Assembly (NCBI GenBank): GCA_017306715.1
Contig: JAFKHV010000031.1
Span: 1-38,086 of the forward strand
Origin: Legionella sp.
Lineage (GTDB): Bacteria; Pseudomonadota; Gammaproteobacteria; Legionellales; Legionellaceae
Direction of reading: 5' to 3'
DNA length: 38,086 nucleotides
Position numbers and translations under genes: made by a program
Notes under the pieces: model-generated
What the model was told of the DNA's origin: nothing
Seen by the model: only the letters and a program-made list of their open reading frames with translations
The model's database searches: none
In this document: one piece after another, positions 25,765-35,505 of the stretch
Layout of the letters: each line of letters opens with the position of its first letter
How positions within the stretch are numbered: position 1 is the stretch's first letter

Positions 25765-28700
25765 ATGGATGTGATGAATTTTGTATCGTTATTGGAAAAA
25801 AGAGTTGCGCAGTTTCCTCAAAAAGTAATTTACCGTTTTATCGAACCTCAAAAACCAGAACAAACCATAAATTACCAACAGCTCTATGAACGTGTGGTTA
25901 TTATTGCATCGACCTTGCGGGAGCAAAAATTAACAGGAGAGCGTGTTTTATTGGCCTATAGCCCAGGATTTGAATTTATTGCTGCGTTAATGGGTTGTTT
26001 TGCCGCGCAAGTGATCGCGGTTCCTGCCTATCCTCCGGTCTCCAAGCGTACGGCTTTGCGTCTTGAAAATATTATGAAAGATTGTGGCGCTCAGGTTATC
26101 TTGAGTACCTCGCACAGCCGTTCCAGAATAGAAAAGAATGTACCATCAGGTCTAAATGCACGACTCTTATGTTCTGATTTATTTGATGCAAATATCCCTA
26201 AAAATATAGTCCTGCCTGAAAATGACGACCTGGCATTTTTACAATATACCTCGGGATCAACCAGTGGTATTAAAGGCGTAAAAATCAATCATCAAAATTT
26301 ATTTCATAATTCGCAATTAATTAAAGAATCCATGAAATTAGGTGAGGAAGATGTCTTTATAAACTGGTTGCCGCAGTTTCATGATATGGGGTTAATTGGT
26401 GGTATTTTGCAATCATTGTATAGTAATTTTGAGGATGTCTTATTCTCACCTTTTGAGTTTATAAAAAATCCCTCTTTATGGCTGAAATTGATTACGCAAT
26501 ATCGTGGTACCATTTCTGGTGGGCCCAATTTTGCCTATGAATTATGCAGCAACAATATTCCCGAAGCGACTCTAGCTGAACTGGAATTATCAAGTTGGCG
26601 GGTGGCATTTAATGGTGCAGAGCCCATCAGCTCACGTACTATTGATAAATTCCATCAGCGCTTTAAACACTGCGGGTTTAAAAAGAAAAATTTTTATTGT
26701 TGCTATGGCATGGCGGAAACTACGTTGTTTGTTGCAGGGACGCATCTCGATAGTGAAAATACCGCCCTATATATTCAAAAAAATGGATTATCAACCGGCT
26801 CGGTCGTTTTAGCAAATCCATCGGATGATGGAGAATACATAATCAGTAGTGGTAAACCCAATCATTTCGAAAAGATTAATATTGTTCATCCTGAAACCCT
26901 AGCCCCGTTACCCGAGGGAGACGTAGGTGAGATATGGGTGCAAGGAAAATCCAACGCCTCTGGTTATTGGGGCGATGAGAAAGCATCCCTGAATCAAACA
27001 ACATTTGCAGCAAATACCACAACGAATCAAGGCCCATTTTTAAGAACAGGTGATTTGGGAATGATTTATAAGGGCTATTTGTTTGTTACCGGCCGTATCA
27101 AGGATTTAATCATCATCCGCGGCGAAAATTATTATCCTCACGCAATTGAAGAAGCAGTGGCAGCAGCGCATCCCGCGATTCGCTCAGGTTGTGTTGTGGC
27201 GTTGGGATTAAATCATCAGCAAAGTGAAAAATTGGTGGTCGTGGCCGAGTTAAAACCCAATCCTAAAGTAGAAGCGTCGCAGGTGATTGAGCAAATTCAT
27301 CATCACGTGGGTGAGGAGTGTGATGTACGGCTGCATGAGATCCATCTGGTACGCGCACATTCCATCCACAAAACTTCCAGTGGCAAATTGCAAAGACATG
27401 CATGCAAACAGACCTTACTTGAAGGAGGATTTAATGTAATCCATAGTTGGTATGAACATCCGGCTCCCGCAATGAATGAGGCGTCGATTCTTTCTGCAAC
27501 CGATGATACCCAGGATGTAGTGAAACATCTTCTACTATGGTTACGTGAATATGCCCCAAAGCGTATCAACGCATTTTTAATGGATGAGCGCCGCTGCATC
27601 CCACCGCATATTATTCTTCATTTTGCACAAAAAGGTCTGTTTGGTTTACAGATAGCTAATGAATTTGGCGGATTAGGATTAAGTTATTCTCAAAGTATGC
27701 GGGTATATAAACAATTGTCAGCCATTAATCTTTCGCTGGGAATATTTGTGGGACTGGCTAATGCCAACATTCGACCGTTGGTTCACTATGGTCATCCACA
27801 CCTGCGCGAACGATTTGTACCCATGCTTGCCAAAGGCCAAGATCTTGCAGCTTTTGCATTAACAGAGCCTGGAGCAGGATCGGATATTCATCAGTTAAAG
27901 ACTACGGCGCGGGCGACGAGCGATGGACGATGGTTATTAACTGGCTCTAAATGTTGGTCAGGTTCGGCAGCCTGGTCCGGGGTGATGATTGTTTTTGCCA
28001 AAGCCTACGATGTGTTTGAACAACCCTTAGGATTAACTGCTTTTATCGTGCCCAGTGACTTCCCTGGTGTGTGTCAGGGAGAAGAGTCAATAACGATGGG
28101 ATTAAAAGCGATGTCGCAAAACCATGTTCATTTTGAAGAGGTCGCGCTGACTGCGGAACATTTATTGGGCAGTCCAGGTGAAGGGGTAATAATTGCTGAA
28201 GCATCCTTGATGAATTCCCGACTGGGTATCGCTGCTTTATGCATCGGTGCGATGCAACGTTGTGTTCAGATTTCTATGCAATTTGCACAACATCGCACCA
28301 TATCCACGGGCAAGCTCTATGACAATCCGCTCTGGTCTAAGAGAATTAACGAAATGCACTTTGCGATTTTGGCTTGTGATCATTTGTTAAATGCATGCAC
28401 ACGCCAGATGGATAAAAACATCCAATTACCTGCTGAATTAGCCTTGGTGAATAAAATAGTAAGTACAGAGTTCTTATGGAAAACAATAGATCAAAGCATG
28501 CAATTGCTCGGAGGGCGAGGTTATATTGAGATCAATGGCCTTGCACAAATTATGCGTGATGCGCGCATCATGCGTATTTTCGAAGGGACTACTGAGGTTT
28601 TATTAGACTACTTAGGCGCCATGATACTCGAGGAGCCTGCACGACTCACCGTTGTGTTTGATTTTCTATCTACACCGCAAGCGATTCGCGATGAATTCAG

Positions 28701-30291
28701 CTTATTAACGCGAGATTTGGTTTCTTGGAAAGAGCAGGCAGATAGGCAAGGAACAATAATCCTCTTGCGCCATCAGATAGGGGCATTGATTTCTAGCATG
28801 ATCACCTATACGGCATCATCCTCAAGTGAAGATAAAGCTTATATATTGTGGCTAAAACAAGGGTATCAGCAGCGGCTGCAAGAGGTTAATATTCTGCTGC
28901 AAAATACCCATGAGCAATTATCTTTCCACAATCAGCAAGAGCTACCTTATCTTGACAGTATCGGCTGGATACAGTCTATATTCCCAGGGCAAATCGAACA
29001 AAATCAGGATCCGCTGCTTGTAAATAGTGAACCAAAAACCCAGAGTCCTAAAGCACAGACTAGGACTTTAAATGCAAGCGCATCAAAGATTGACGCAGAA
29101 GAAAAGGCTCAATTATTTGCCTGGATTAAAGACTGGTTGCAGCAGAAAAAAAGCATAAACGTTGGTGATTTAACCTCCGAAACGGTAATGAATAGCTTAG
29201 GTTTAGATTCGTTGCAGGCAGTACATTTAGTCGGGGAAATGGAACAGTACTTACAACAATCGCTACCGGTAGATTTGGTGTATGAATGTCGAACGATTGA
29301 AGAATTAATCGTAAGTGCGCTGCATAAGAAAAGTCAAAAATTTGCCCAAAATACTGATTTTATATTGAATGATGTACCCGCTTGCTTAGATATTCGCCCG
29401 GCCTGGTTGTCGGCTTTTTTGGAGTATGGTTATAAAGAAGAGTATTTGCATTTCACTTCGATAAACATTTGTGCAGAAAAAGTGTCCGCTTTATTGCAAG
29501 TGCCACAATATTTTATGCCCTCAGATAAATTGTTTCATTTAAATATTTTCAATTGTAAGGTGTCGCTCTTTCATCTAATGACGGTTTATTTTTTTCAGTT
29601 GGGCTTAGGAGAGCATACATCCAAGCTGCAATTGATGTCTTTAGAGCAGCGGTATAATCGGCCCATCCGTAATGCAACCGATATTCTGTTTAATCTGAGT
29701 GTCTGTAAACCCTTGTGGAAGAAAGAAGGGTTGGTTTATACAGTTGATTTTTCGGTAATGGAGGGATGTTTTCAAGGTAAAGCCGAATTTTATTTACCTT
29801 GTGAAGCCCAAAAAGCGCTCGCTGCGCTACAATTACCTGAGGTGCAGCTCGATGCTTTAGCAATTAAGCCATTAATTCCCCACTGGTTCAACAATCCCTA
29901 TCATGCGATGCACTATGAGATTGAGCATGCTTTAGTTTCCAAACAGGGAATCACTGCCGAAGTGAGGACTTTAAGTGATGCGACTCAATTACCCCATCAG
30001 AAAATGACCCATGTGATTTTATCCAGCATCTATACTGCGCAACTGGGAGTGATTTTTGCCTGCTGGGATAATGAATTGACGGAAAAGCATGGTGAATTTT
30101 ATCTAATGAAGCACCATGAATACATCACCGATGCCTATCATGTTCCCGCCAACGGTGTGCAAAAAATCCAGATGCGGTTAAAAAACAAAGTATGTAATTA
30201 CAATCGTATGATTTACACCATGGAATTTGCCATTGAGCACTGTATGCAAGGCGAGGTTGCTTTTGCCATACCAATGATTCAAAGGAGTTAA
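25765..30291 (+). CDS. Fatty acyl-AMP ligase / acyl-CoA dehydrogenase / ACP / double-hotdog fusion
   Basis: 1508 residues; GAGGAG precedes the ATG. Residues 1-575 are a fatty acyl-AMP ligase: YTSGSTSG at 161-168, LRTGDLG (Asp430) and TSSGKLQR with Lys541. Residues about 585-960 are an acyl-CoA dehydrogenase: AFALTEPGAGSD, and RIFEGTTEV with the catalytic base Glu940. About 1105-1190 is an acyl carrier protein with LGLDSLQ; Ser1149 should carry phosphopantetheine. About 1225-1508 looks like a tandem hotdog pair: VYTVDFSVMEGCFQGKAEF is repeated as IYTMEFAIEHCMQGEVAF. The expected chemistry is activation of a fatty acid as acyl-AMP, transfer to the ACP, alpha,beta-desaturation, and handling of the thioester by the hotdog part. 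The operon partner is a decarboxylase 2 bases downstream. FAAL, dehydrogenase and ACP calls are firm; the hotdog call is inference. Confidence 0.9.
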   Translation: MDVMNFVSLLEKRVAQFPQKVIYRFIEPQKPEQTINYQQLYERVVIIASTLREQKLTGERVLLAYSPGFEFIAALMGCFAAQVIAVPAYPPVSKRTALRLENIMKDCGAQVILSTSHSRSRIEKNVPSGLNARLLCSDLFDANIPKNIVLPENDDLAFLQYTSGSTSGIKGVKINHQNLFHNSQLIKESMKLGEEDVFINWLPQFHDMGLIGGILQSLYSNFEDVLFSPFEFIKNPSLWLKLITQYRGTISGGPNFAYELCSNNIPEATLAELELSSWRVAFNGAEPISSRTIDKFHQRFKHCGFKKKNFYCCYGMAETTLFVAGTHLDSENTALYIQKNGLSTGSVVLANPSDDGEYIISSGKPNHFEKINIVHPETLAPLPEGDVGEIWVQGKSNASGYWGDEKASLNQTTFAANTTTNQGPFLRTGDLGMIYKGYLFVTGRIKDLIIIRGENYYPHAIEEAVAAAHPAIRSGCVVALGLNHQQSEKLVVVAELKPNPKVEASQVIEQIHHHVGEECDVRLHEIHLVRAHSIHKTSSGKLQRHACKQTLLEGGFNVIHSWYEHPAPAMNEASILSATDDTQDVVKHLLLWLREYAPKRINAFLMDERRCIPPHIILHFAQKGLFGLQIANEFGGLGLSYSQSMRVYKQLSAINLSLGIFVGLANANIRPLVHYGHPHLRERFVPMLAKGQDLAAFALTEPGAGSDIHQLKTTARATSDGRWLLTGSKCWSGSAAWSGVMIVFAKAYDVFEQPLGLTAFIVPSDFPGVCQGEESITMGLKAMSQNHVHFEEVALTAEHLLGSPGEGVIIAEASLMNSRLGIAALCIGAMQRCVQISMQFAQHRTISTGKLYDNPLWSKRINEMHFAILACDHLLNACTRQMDKNIQLPAELALVNKIVSTEFLWKTIDQSMQLLGGRGYIEINGLAQIMRDARIMRIFEGTTEVLLDYLGAMILEEPARLTVVFDFLSTPQAIRDEFSLLTRDLVSWKEQADRQGTIILLRHQIGALISSMITYTASSSSEDKAYILWLKQGYQQRLQEVNILLQNTHEQLSFHNQQELPYLDSIGWIQSIFPGQIEQNQDPLLVNSEPKTQSPKAQTRTLNASASKIDAEEKAQLFAWIKDWLQQKKSINVGDLTSETVMNSLGLDSLQAVHLVGEMEQYLQQSLPVDLVYECRTIEELIVSALHKKSQKFAQNTDFILNDVPACLDIRPAWLSAFLEYGYKEEYLHFTSINICAEKVSALLQVPQYFMPSDKLFHLNIFNCKVSLFHLMTVYFFQLGLGEHTSKLQLMSLEQRYNRPIRNATDILFNLSVCKPLWKKEGLVYTVDFSVMEGCFQGKAEFYLPCEAQKALAALQLPEVQLDALAIKPLIPHWFNNPYHAMHYEIEHALVSKQGITAEVRTLSDATQLPHQKMTHVILSSIYTAQLGVIFACWDNELTEKHGEFYLMKHHEYITDAYHVPANGVQKIQMRLKNKVCNYNRMIYTMEFAIEHCMQGEVAFAIPMIQRS

Positions 30292-30293
30292 TT

Positions 30294-31862
30294 ATGGAGC
30301 AATGGTCAAAGGCACTCGATTTCGCTGCTATTGGCGATAAATACGCTACACCTAGATATATTTTCAATCCACAACAGTTGCACAAAAATGTCGCGGCATA
30401 CGTTCAGTTAGTCGGGAGTGCTGCAGGCATTGCTTATCCAGTTAAGGCTAATCCGGCCTTAACTGTTTTGCATGAATTAGGTCGTTTGGGTTGTAGTGCG
30501 GACTGTGCGGGTGAGGCAGAGGTCAGCCTTGCGCAGGAAGCCGGTATCCCATTATCAAATATCATTTACAATACCCCGTGCCCGGATAAAGCTTTGGCGC
30601 TTTTTTTATTAGCCCATCATGGAAAAGTGGTCATTGACTCTTTAGAGTTCCTTGAGGAATTAGCCCATGCTTTGCAGGGAAAAGAATACCCCGGGATTTT
30701 GTTTTTAAGAATAAATCCGGCCTTGGATTTAGCTTACTCTACACCAATGGAGGCTCATAAACTTCTTGCTCATGGAGCTTCACAAGCAAAATTTGGTATA
30801 CCCGCAGAAGAGTTACTGGCTTTACCGCACCTACCATTAAACATTCAAGGTTTGCACCTGCATATTGGCAGCCGTATGGATCGCTTGGATAATTACATCA
30901 TCATGCTCAATTATTTACATGAGATTGCTCATGCTTTAAATGTTAAAGGACAGAATATAACCTGGATCAATTTAGGGGGCGGCCTGGGAATTCCTTTTCA
31001 TAGTGAGGCAGTTTTTCCTGAAATTGAGTCGTTCGCTGATGGCTTGCATTCACACCTCTTAGCTGGGTTTCGTTATATGGTGGAGCCAGGTAATTCCCTG
31101 GTTGGGAACACGATGGGGTTATTAACGCGGGTGGTGCAGATGAAAAAAATGCGGGGTAAGCGTTGGGGGATTCTTGATGTGGGATGTGATCAATTAATCA
31201 ATCAAATTGCCTTAAAAACCCCGCATCAAATCCTGAACGCAGCGCATGAACCTTTAGCATTTTCGGGACCTGATTCGTTAGGCGGCCCTCTATGTTTTGC
31301 AGGGGATGTTCTTTTGCCTCAGACGGATTTAAGTAAAGTCGCAGTCGGTGATGTGCTGTTCATTCAACATACCGGAGCTTATTGCTATGCCCTGGGTAAT
31401 CATTTTAATGGCCGCTATCTTCAGGGTATTTTGACTGTGGATGCAACGAATCAACTTCGTGAGGCACATGCTGTAGAATCGCTTTATCAAGATTTAAATC
31501 ATGCAACGTATAATCCTTTTTCACAACACATTGACCCTTTAGCTCATGAGCATTCGGGCCACATTGATGTTCAGGTTCAAGATGTTTTGCAACTCCCATC
31601 AATACTTTATCGGGAGTTAGCGCCAATTATCAAAAGCAAATTTAATTTATCCATGCAAGAAATTAAACTGAGTTATTTTTATTGGGACCATCTGAATTGG
31701 GGATTTTACGAAGAGCCAATAGCGCTTAAGTTTTTTTATATGCTGCGTTCAGGGATTCAGAAGGTTAACGGTGAATCCCAGATTTTGGTCTATTTCTTAG
31801 AGCAGTCTAATTCTTTGCGGATTCGCCTCGGTATTGTACTCAATGAGAGTCATAGAGGATAA
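30294..31862 (+). CDS. LysA-like PLP-dependent amino acid decarboxylase
   Basis: 522 residues; GGAG of the upstream gene's last codons serves as its ribosome-binding site. The N-terminal alanine-racemase-type barrel holds the PLP lysine in YPVKANP (Lys51). The HIGS motif in LHLHIGSRMD, then NLGGGLGIP and EPGNSLVGN bind phosphate as in diaminopimelate and ornithine decarboxylases. Cys334 in GPLCFAGDVL and GAYCYAL match the second-subunit active-site loop. It is about 100 residues longer than LysA, and the C-terminal extension from about 420 is not recognised. The position right after the acyl-ACP-forming enzyme suggests that it makes an amine or a decarboxylated amino acid for condensation with the acyl chain. 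Confidence 0.88.
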   Translation: MEQWSKALDFAAIGDKYATPRYIFNPQQLHKNVAAYVQLVGSAAGIAYPVKANPALTVLHELGRLGCSADCAGEAEVSLAQEAGIPLSNIIYNTPCPDKALALFLLAHHGKVVIDSLEFLEELAHALQGKEYPGILFLRINPALDLAYSTPMEAHKLLAHGASQAKFGIPAEELLALPHLPLNIQGLHLHIGSRMDRLDNYIIMLNYLHEIAHALNVKGQNITWINLGGGLGIPFHSEAVFPEIESFADGLHSHLLAGFRYMVEPGNSLVGNTMGLLTRVVQMKKMRGKRWGILDVGCDQLINQIALKTPHQILNAAHEPLAFSGPDSLGGPLCFAGDVLLPQTDLSKVAVGDVLFIQHTGAYCYALGNHFNGRYLQGILTVDATNQLREAHAVESLYQDLNHATYNPFSQHIDPLAHEHSGHIDVQVQDVLQLPSILYRELAPIIKSKFNLSMQEIKLSYFYWDHLNWGFYEEPIALKFFYMLRSGIQKVNGESQILVYFLEQSNSLRIRLGIVLNESHRG

Positions 31863-31931
31863 AAAGAGTAAGCACTAAAGTGGTAAGCCTATTGAGCTTG
31901 TGTTCCCATCTAAGGCTTTTGCACTTACCCA

Positions 31932-33263
31932 CTAAGTAGCAGGCTTCACCGCTTCATTCGGGCGCTGATATAAGGGTGTAAATTTTTTACCTTGATTATG
32001 AAAAAAGGTATTGGTTTGCGCCCCTAAATAAAAGATTATCCGATTACAGGCATCTTCTGTAATTAATTCTTGTTTCATTGCCTGCGTTAAAGGAATAACC
32101 GGTGTTACTAAATCCTCATCCAACACGAGATGGCCTTTTGTAAGAAAAGAGCCGATTTTTTCGATGAGTTGCTCGCGTTCGGATAAGTTTTTTTTGCTAA
32201 ATAAAAAGTTATCTTTTAGCCATACCGTTCTCTCTACTGGGAGATTATTTAGAAAAGTCGATACCTCTAACGCTGTTTTATTAGCGAAAAGAGCATTCGC
32301 CTGTAAATTAATCTGAGTCACTGTTTCTGGGATATTACCGAGCATATCGCATAAATTGCCTAGCGACCAATGATTCAGTTCATTATTGCTTAAATCAAGA
32401 GTGTGCACATGCTTCGGTAAGTAAGTAAATTGCTTCCCAACGATATAATGTTGACAGCGCCCTAAATGCCAATTGCTCAAATCAAGAGTATGTACTGGCT
32501 TGGGAGTTGCTGCAAAAAATTTCTCAAAAGGTAACTGATCATGATTAAACCATTTAATGGTATGGACTGTTGCGGGAAATGAATTAAATAATTCTGAAAT
32601 GGATAATTCATCGAGTCCAAATATACTTAAACCGAGCGTATGAACATAATTCGGTATTTTTTTAAAAAATGCCGCACACATAAGTTTATAGTCATCTCCC
32701 TCGGGCAGAGAGGTTGGGAGGTCAACATACAAAGCTCTGTAAGTCTTTGCGATGTTTTTTAGGAATAAAAAATTGGATTCTCTCCATGATAACTGCCATG
32801 AATTTGCTCTTAAATCAAGTATATCCCCATCTTTTAAGAGGGTAAAAGCTTTATTATTCATCAAGTGAAGTGAATTACCTTTTAGGTTCACTTCTCGGGC
32901 TGCTGGTAATGCCTTTAAAAATCGCTCGATAAGCGCCGCGGTAGGTATCCCCCCTAAAATTCTCTTTGCATCTAATTTAATGAGGTCTTGGGGAAGAAAC
33001 TGGCAGATTTTTTCGAAATCGCTTATGGTTACCGAGGAATCGATGCGAACGAGCGAGCCCAAATCAATACCACGGCATCTTTTGGGTAAATTTCGAATTA
33101 TTTGCTCGAGATCAGTTGGTGAAAAATTATAAGGTACCTCATCAAAACGGATATATACTGCCTGGTTGGTTTGACTGTCAATTAGATTAAGTTGCGCAAT
33201 AATTTCATCTACTGGCAGGTTATGTCCCATTTCATTCAGAGTTTTTATTTTATATTCTTTCAT
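31932..33263 (-). CDS. LRR-type effector-like protein
   Basis: 443 residues. The central and C-terminal parts hold repeats of the form xLPxxVHTLDLSxNxL, for instance TPKPVHTLDLSNWHLGRC and LPKHVHTLDLSNNELNHWSL, followed by ETVTQINLQANALF. The N-terminal repeats are degenerate (LPKRCRGIDLGSL, LPAAREVNLKGNSL). This LPxxVxTLDLS repeat type occurs in Legionella effector LRR proteins and differs from the ribonuclease-inhibitor type at 443-3121. There is no signal peptide. The ribosome-binding site before ATG 33263 is weak. It is convergent with the decarboxylase gene. Host target is unknown. Confidence 0.75.
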   Translation of the reverse strand: MKEYKIKTLNEMGHNLPVDEIIAQLNLIDSQTNQAVYIRFDEVPYNFSPTDLEQIIRNLPKRCRGIDLGSLVRIDSSVTISDFEKICQFLPQDLIKLDAKRILGGIPTAALIERFLKALPAAREVNLKGNSLHLMNNKAFTLLKDGDILDLRANSWQLSWRESNFLFLKNIAKTYRALYVDLPTSLPEGDDYKLMCAAFFKKIPNYVHTLGLSIFGLDELSISELFNSFPATVHTIKWFNHDQLPFEKFFAATPKPVHTLDLSNWHLGRCQHYIVGKQFTYLPKHVHTLDLSNNELNHWSLGNLCDMLGNIPETVTQINLQANALFANKTALEVSTFLNNLPVERTVWLKDNFLFSKKNLSEREQLIEKIGSFLTKGHLVLDEDLVTPVIPLTQAMKQELITEDACNRIIFYLGAQTNTFFHNQGKKFTPLYQRPNEAVKPAT

Positions 33264-33604
33264 GGTTTTATTTGATTTTTGGCTGCAGATAGAAGATTTA
33301 GCTACAGCGATATTACGATTGATGATCTATTTACTGGTTGTATGTTGTTTTGTAAATAGTTATCACTAAATTATTTAATTAAGAATTTTAGCAGGTAGGG
33401 AGGGCTTCATGAGTTCGTGCTTGTGCACAGCCACTCTCTTAATATAATCCCTATATAAGTAAGACTTCCTGTCTATGAGTAACTGCGCCAAACGAATCAA
33501 TTATAGAGTGCTTTGAATAAATGTCCCATAATCATTTGCTTATATCCTTGTAAGAAATATCTTAAAATTCGAGAGTTAACAACTTTAAGACTCCCCGGAA
33601 AATT
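33264..33604. other. Intergenic region with a possible 12-codon leader
   Basis: About 340 bases without a clear gene. On the plus strand, GGGAGGG (33398-33404) precedes ATG at 33409 and a 12-codon frame, MSSCLCTATLLI, ending at 33447. Within it GTGC-TTGT-GCAC can form a small hairpin. Because both neighbours are on the minus strand, this leader would serve nothing downstream and may be chance. Confidence 0.25.
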
Positions 33605-33964
33605 TTAAATCTTTGGCGTTACCTGATGAAAGAGCATCCGCCATTGGTATCCCTGTAAGCGCCAAATAGAGGAACGTATCGCTTGTTTCATTTCACCAGT
33701 GGAGGATGCCTTAATGGAACTAATATAGGTGAGTAAGATGAGGTCATCGGCGAGCGGATGTGTTTTAAATGCAGTACCGCTGCACTGAGAATCATCTTCG
33801 CGATTCAGCCATTCGATAACCGCATTTTTATTGTATTCCGTGCCACTACTACCAATTTCGATAAAGGCTTCATCGAATAGGTCAGCCAAATTAGGGACGG
33901 GGTCTTTCTTATCAAGTAATTTTTTTTCTAATTGAATGATTTGTTCAGTAATTGCTGCATCCAT
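33605..33964 (-). CDS. DUF4440/NTF2-like protein
   Basis: 119 residues. LADLFDEAFIEIGSSGTEYN matches the start of the cone-shaped NTF2-like fold, and SSIWRLQGYQWRMLFHQVTP is the typical last strand pair of DUF4440 proteins. It is cytosolic with no signal peptide. The family holds small-molecule binders and enzymes; no active-site assignment is possible here. It lies 107 bases beyond the DUF2256 gene on the same strand and could be the last gene of the photolyase run, but it has room for its own promoter. Confidence 0.75.
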   Translation of the reverse strand: MDAAITEQIIQLEKKLLDKKDPVPNLADLFDEAFIEIGSSGTEYNKNAVIEWLNREDDSQCSGTAFKTHPLADDLILLTYISSIKASSTGEMKQAIRSSIWRLQGYQWRMLFHQVTPKI

Positions 33965-34071
33965 AGTATTTCATTATAAAAAAACCTGACTTATCATATC
34001 ACAGTGTTTTAGTCGTGGTGCAATGTGCCCTTATTGAGTCGCATACTTACCCTCTTGAGCTTTAGAGCTGT

Positions 34072-34212
34072 TTATTTCTTATTACGGCATTTATCGGAAC
34101 AATATTTAACCTCATCCCAAATTTTTTCCCACTTTTTACGCCAAGTAAAAGGCTTTGCGCAGACGATGCATGTTTTTTGCGGTAAGTGTTGTTTTTTTAT
34201 CCCCTTAGGCAT
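34072..34212 (-). CDS. DUF2256 zinc-ribbon protein
   Basis: 46 residues from ATG at 34212, with GGAGG upstream inside the preceding gene. The sequence [13 protein letters not shown] is followed by [19 protein letters not shown] and [10 protein letters not shown]. Two CxxC-like pairs (CIVC and CSDKC) should bind one zinc. DUF2256 genes are regularly found beside cryptochrome/photolyase genes. It overlaps the alpha/beta gene by 8 bases. The function is unknown; a role as accessory or maturation factor for the split photolyase is inference. Confidence 0.85.
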   Translation of the reverse strand: MPKGIKKQHLPQKTCIVCAKPFTWRKKWEKIWDEVKYCSDKCRNKK

Positions 34213-34639
34213 CCTGTCCTCCATTATTTAAAAACGCTGATTTTTGTGCTTGGTTCCAATAACTAAAAAAGCGTTTGTATTGCTTATCCTCTGCGAGGGT
34301 TATGAATGGTTGGGGTTTAATAATTTCAACGTCATAAGTTAGTGAAAGTTTGTCAATAATCTGTCTTATGTGGCTATCAGCAGTGGCAAAGGTTTTTATC
34401 CTTGCTGGCGCTAAAGACTCTATTTGCGCAAAAGTATTTCCTCTGGCCAGTACCAGTGGCATTTGGCAAAGCGTTTCATAAATAAAAACCAAACGCTTCA
34501 AAGAATAGGAACGATTTCTAAAGTACTCATCATCCCAAATAAATATCGCTAAAGACTGATCATCAAGATTGTGTAATGCTTTATGCTCTTTATTAAGAGC
34601 TTTTTCATGCACCCAAATAACCGTTTTATGCATAGTCAT
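34205..34639 (-). CDS. Photolyase alpha/beta-domain protein (separate N-terminal half)
   Basis: 144 residues. [10 protein letters not shown], then [32 protein letters not shown] and [12 protein letters not shown] follow the strand order and the Y-x-x-F-x-x-Y/F-W element of the photolyase N-terminal domain, which in many relatives holds the antenna cofactor. The family is normally one 450-500-residue chain; here this half and the FAD half are separate genes overlapping by 14 bases, with the FAD half first. Start is ATG at 34639 or two codons later. Translational coupling suggests a 1:1 complex. Confidence 0.75.
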   Translation of the reverse strand: MTMHKTVIWVHEKALNKEHKALHNLDDQSLAIFIWDDEYFRNRSYSLKRLVFIYETLCQMPLVLARGNTFAQIESLAPARIKTFATADSHIRQIIDKLSLTYDVEIIKPQPFITLAEDKQYKRFFSYWNQAQKSAFLNNGGQDA

Positions 34640-35420
34640 CTCTTAGTCGTGGAAATAAACTTGCGGTGAGTTCCTGATAGCTTGCGTTTAATAATGCATT
34701 ATGTTCAGGCGTGGTATCTACCAAATTACCAAAATATTTGTCCACATTTTCAAGATTGAAAATATAGGGTTTATTGCTAAACGTACTGGCGACCCATTGC
34801 CAGGAAAGGTTATTACTGGCCTCATCGCCATCGAGCAAATGTTCTAAAAACCATTGCGCCCCTACTTGCCACTTGATGCGCCTGAAGTGGACGACATAGC
34901 TTGCCAGATACATGCGCGCGTGATTGTGTACGTATCCGGTATCTACAAGATCTCTGATGAATGCATTAATACAGGCAACCTCTGTTTGGGCATGAGCAAT
35001 GTCTTCAGGGAGTACGTCTGCGTAATCTTTGGCATTAAAGCCTGTTTTGTAGGTTTCGACATCATGCCAAATCCACTCCGGGTGGTGTTCGGCAATTCGC
35101 TGCCAAAAATCCCTCCATGCAAGTTCTTGAATAAATTTGGTGATCTGTACGGGATTCGCGCATTTTTTCAGTGCGTAATTTCTGATCTCATTTAAATCAA
35201 TGATGCCATGATGCACATAAGGTGAGAGTCTGGTGACCTTCCCATCACCAAAATTTCTGGTTCTTCCATAATTAATCGGGTCAATTCTTTTCAGGGTGTC
35301 TTGAGCTTCTAAAAAACCTCCATTAATCGGTGATGCTTGTCCTGTCGCCCAAGGGGCAAGTGTCTTAACATAGGCTATGAGTTCATCCCTATTGGTGAAA
35401 TTTGTTTTCAGCATTTGCAT
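34626..35420 (-). CDS. Photolyase/cryptochrome FAD-binding-domain protein (separate C-terminal half)
   Basis: 264 residues from ATG at 35420, with AGGA eight bases upstream. Conserved elements are present in order: GDGKVTRLSPYVHHGIID, then FIQELAWRDFWQRI, DTGYVHNHARMYLASYVVHF, LLDGDEASNNLSWQWVAST and FSNKPYIFNLENVDKY. These are the FAD-cradle and the D-G-D-x-A-S-N-N-x-x-W-Q-W motif of photolyases. The protein lacks the N-terminal domain, which is encoded by the next gene. It should bind FAD and either repair UV-induced pyrimidine dimers with blue light or sense light. The DUF3429 gene lies upstream on the same strand, 86 bases away. Confidence 0.88.
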   Translation of the reverse strand: MQMLKTNFTNRDELIAYVKTLAPWATGQASPINGGFLEAQDTLKRIDPINYGRTRNFGDGKVTRLSPYVHHGIIDLNEIRNYALKKCANPVQITKFIQELAWRDFWQRIAEHHPEWIWHDVETYKTGFNAKDYADVLPEDIAHAQTEVACINAFIRDLVDTGYVHNHARMYLASYVVHFRRIKWQVGAQWFLEHLLDGDEASNNLSWQWVASTFSNKPYIFNLENVDKYFGNLVDTTPEHNALLNASYQELTASLFPRLRDDYA

Positions 35421-35505
35421 TTATTGAATCCTGGCTTTATTTATTTATCAGAAATTATTTTAGATAAAGATTTGCAACTCCTATACTTGTTTATGGTTCA
35501 GTCAT

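Larger units (their letters stand above)
34072..34680 (-). repeat. Copy 2 (intact) of the split-photolyase module
   Basis: Same order and spacing as the decayed copy at 8976-9577. Identity extends from the DUF2256 gene to GTTCCTGATAG near the end of the FAD-domain gene. Confidence 0.8.

Noticed and set aside
31877..31933. Inverted repeat AGTGGTAAG...CTTACCCACT as bidirectional terminator between convergent genes
   Set aside because: One bulge, a loop of over 30 bases and no U-runs; too weak to list.
33355..33395. PmrA-like box upstream of the second LRR gene
   Set aside because: Only one partial CTTAAT-like half is visible; the required direct repeat is missing.
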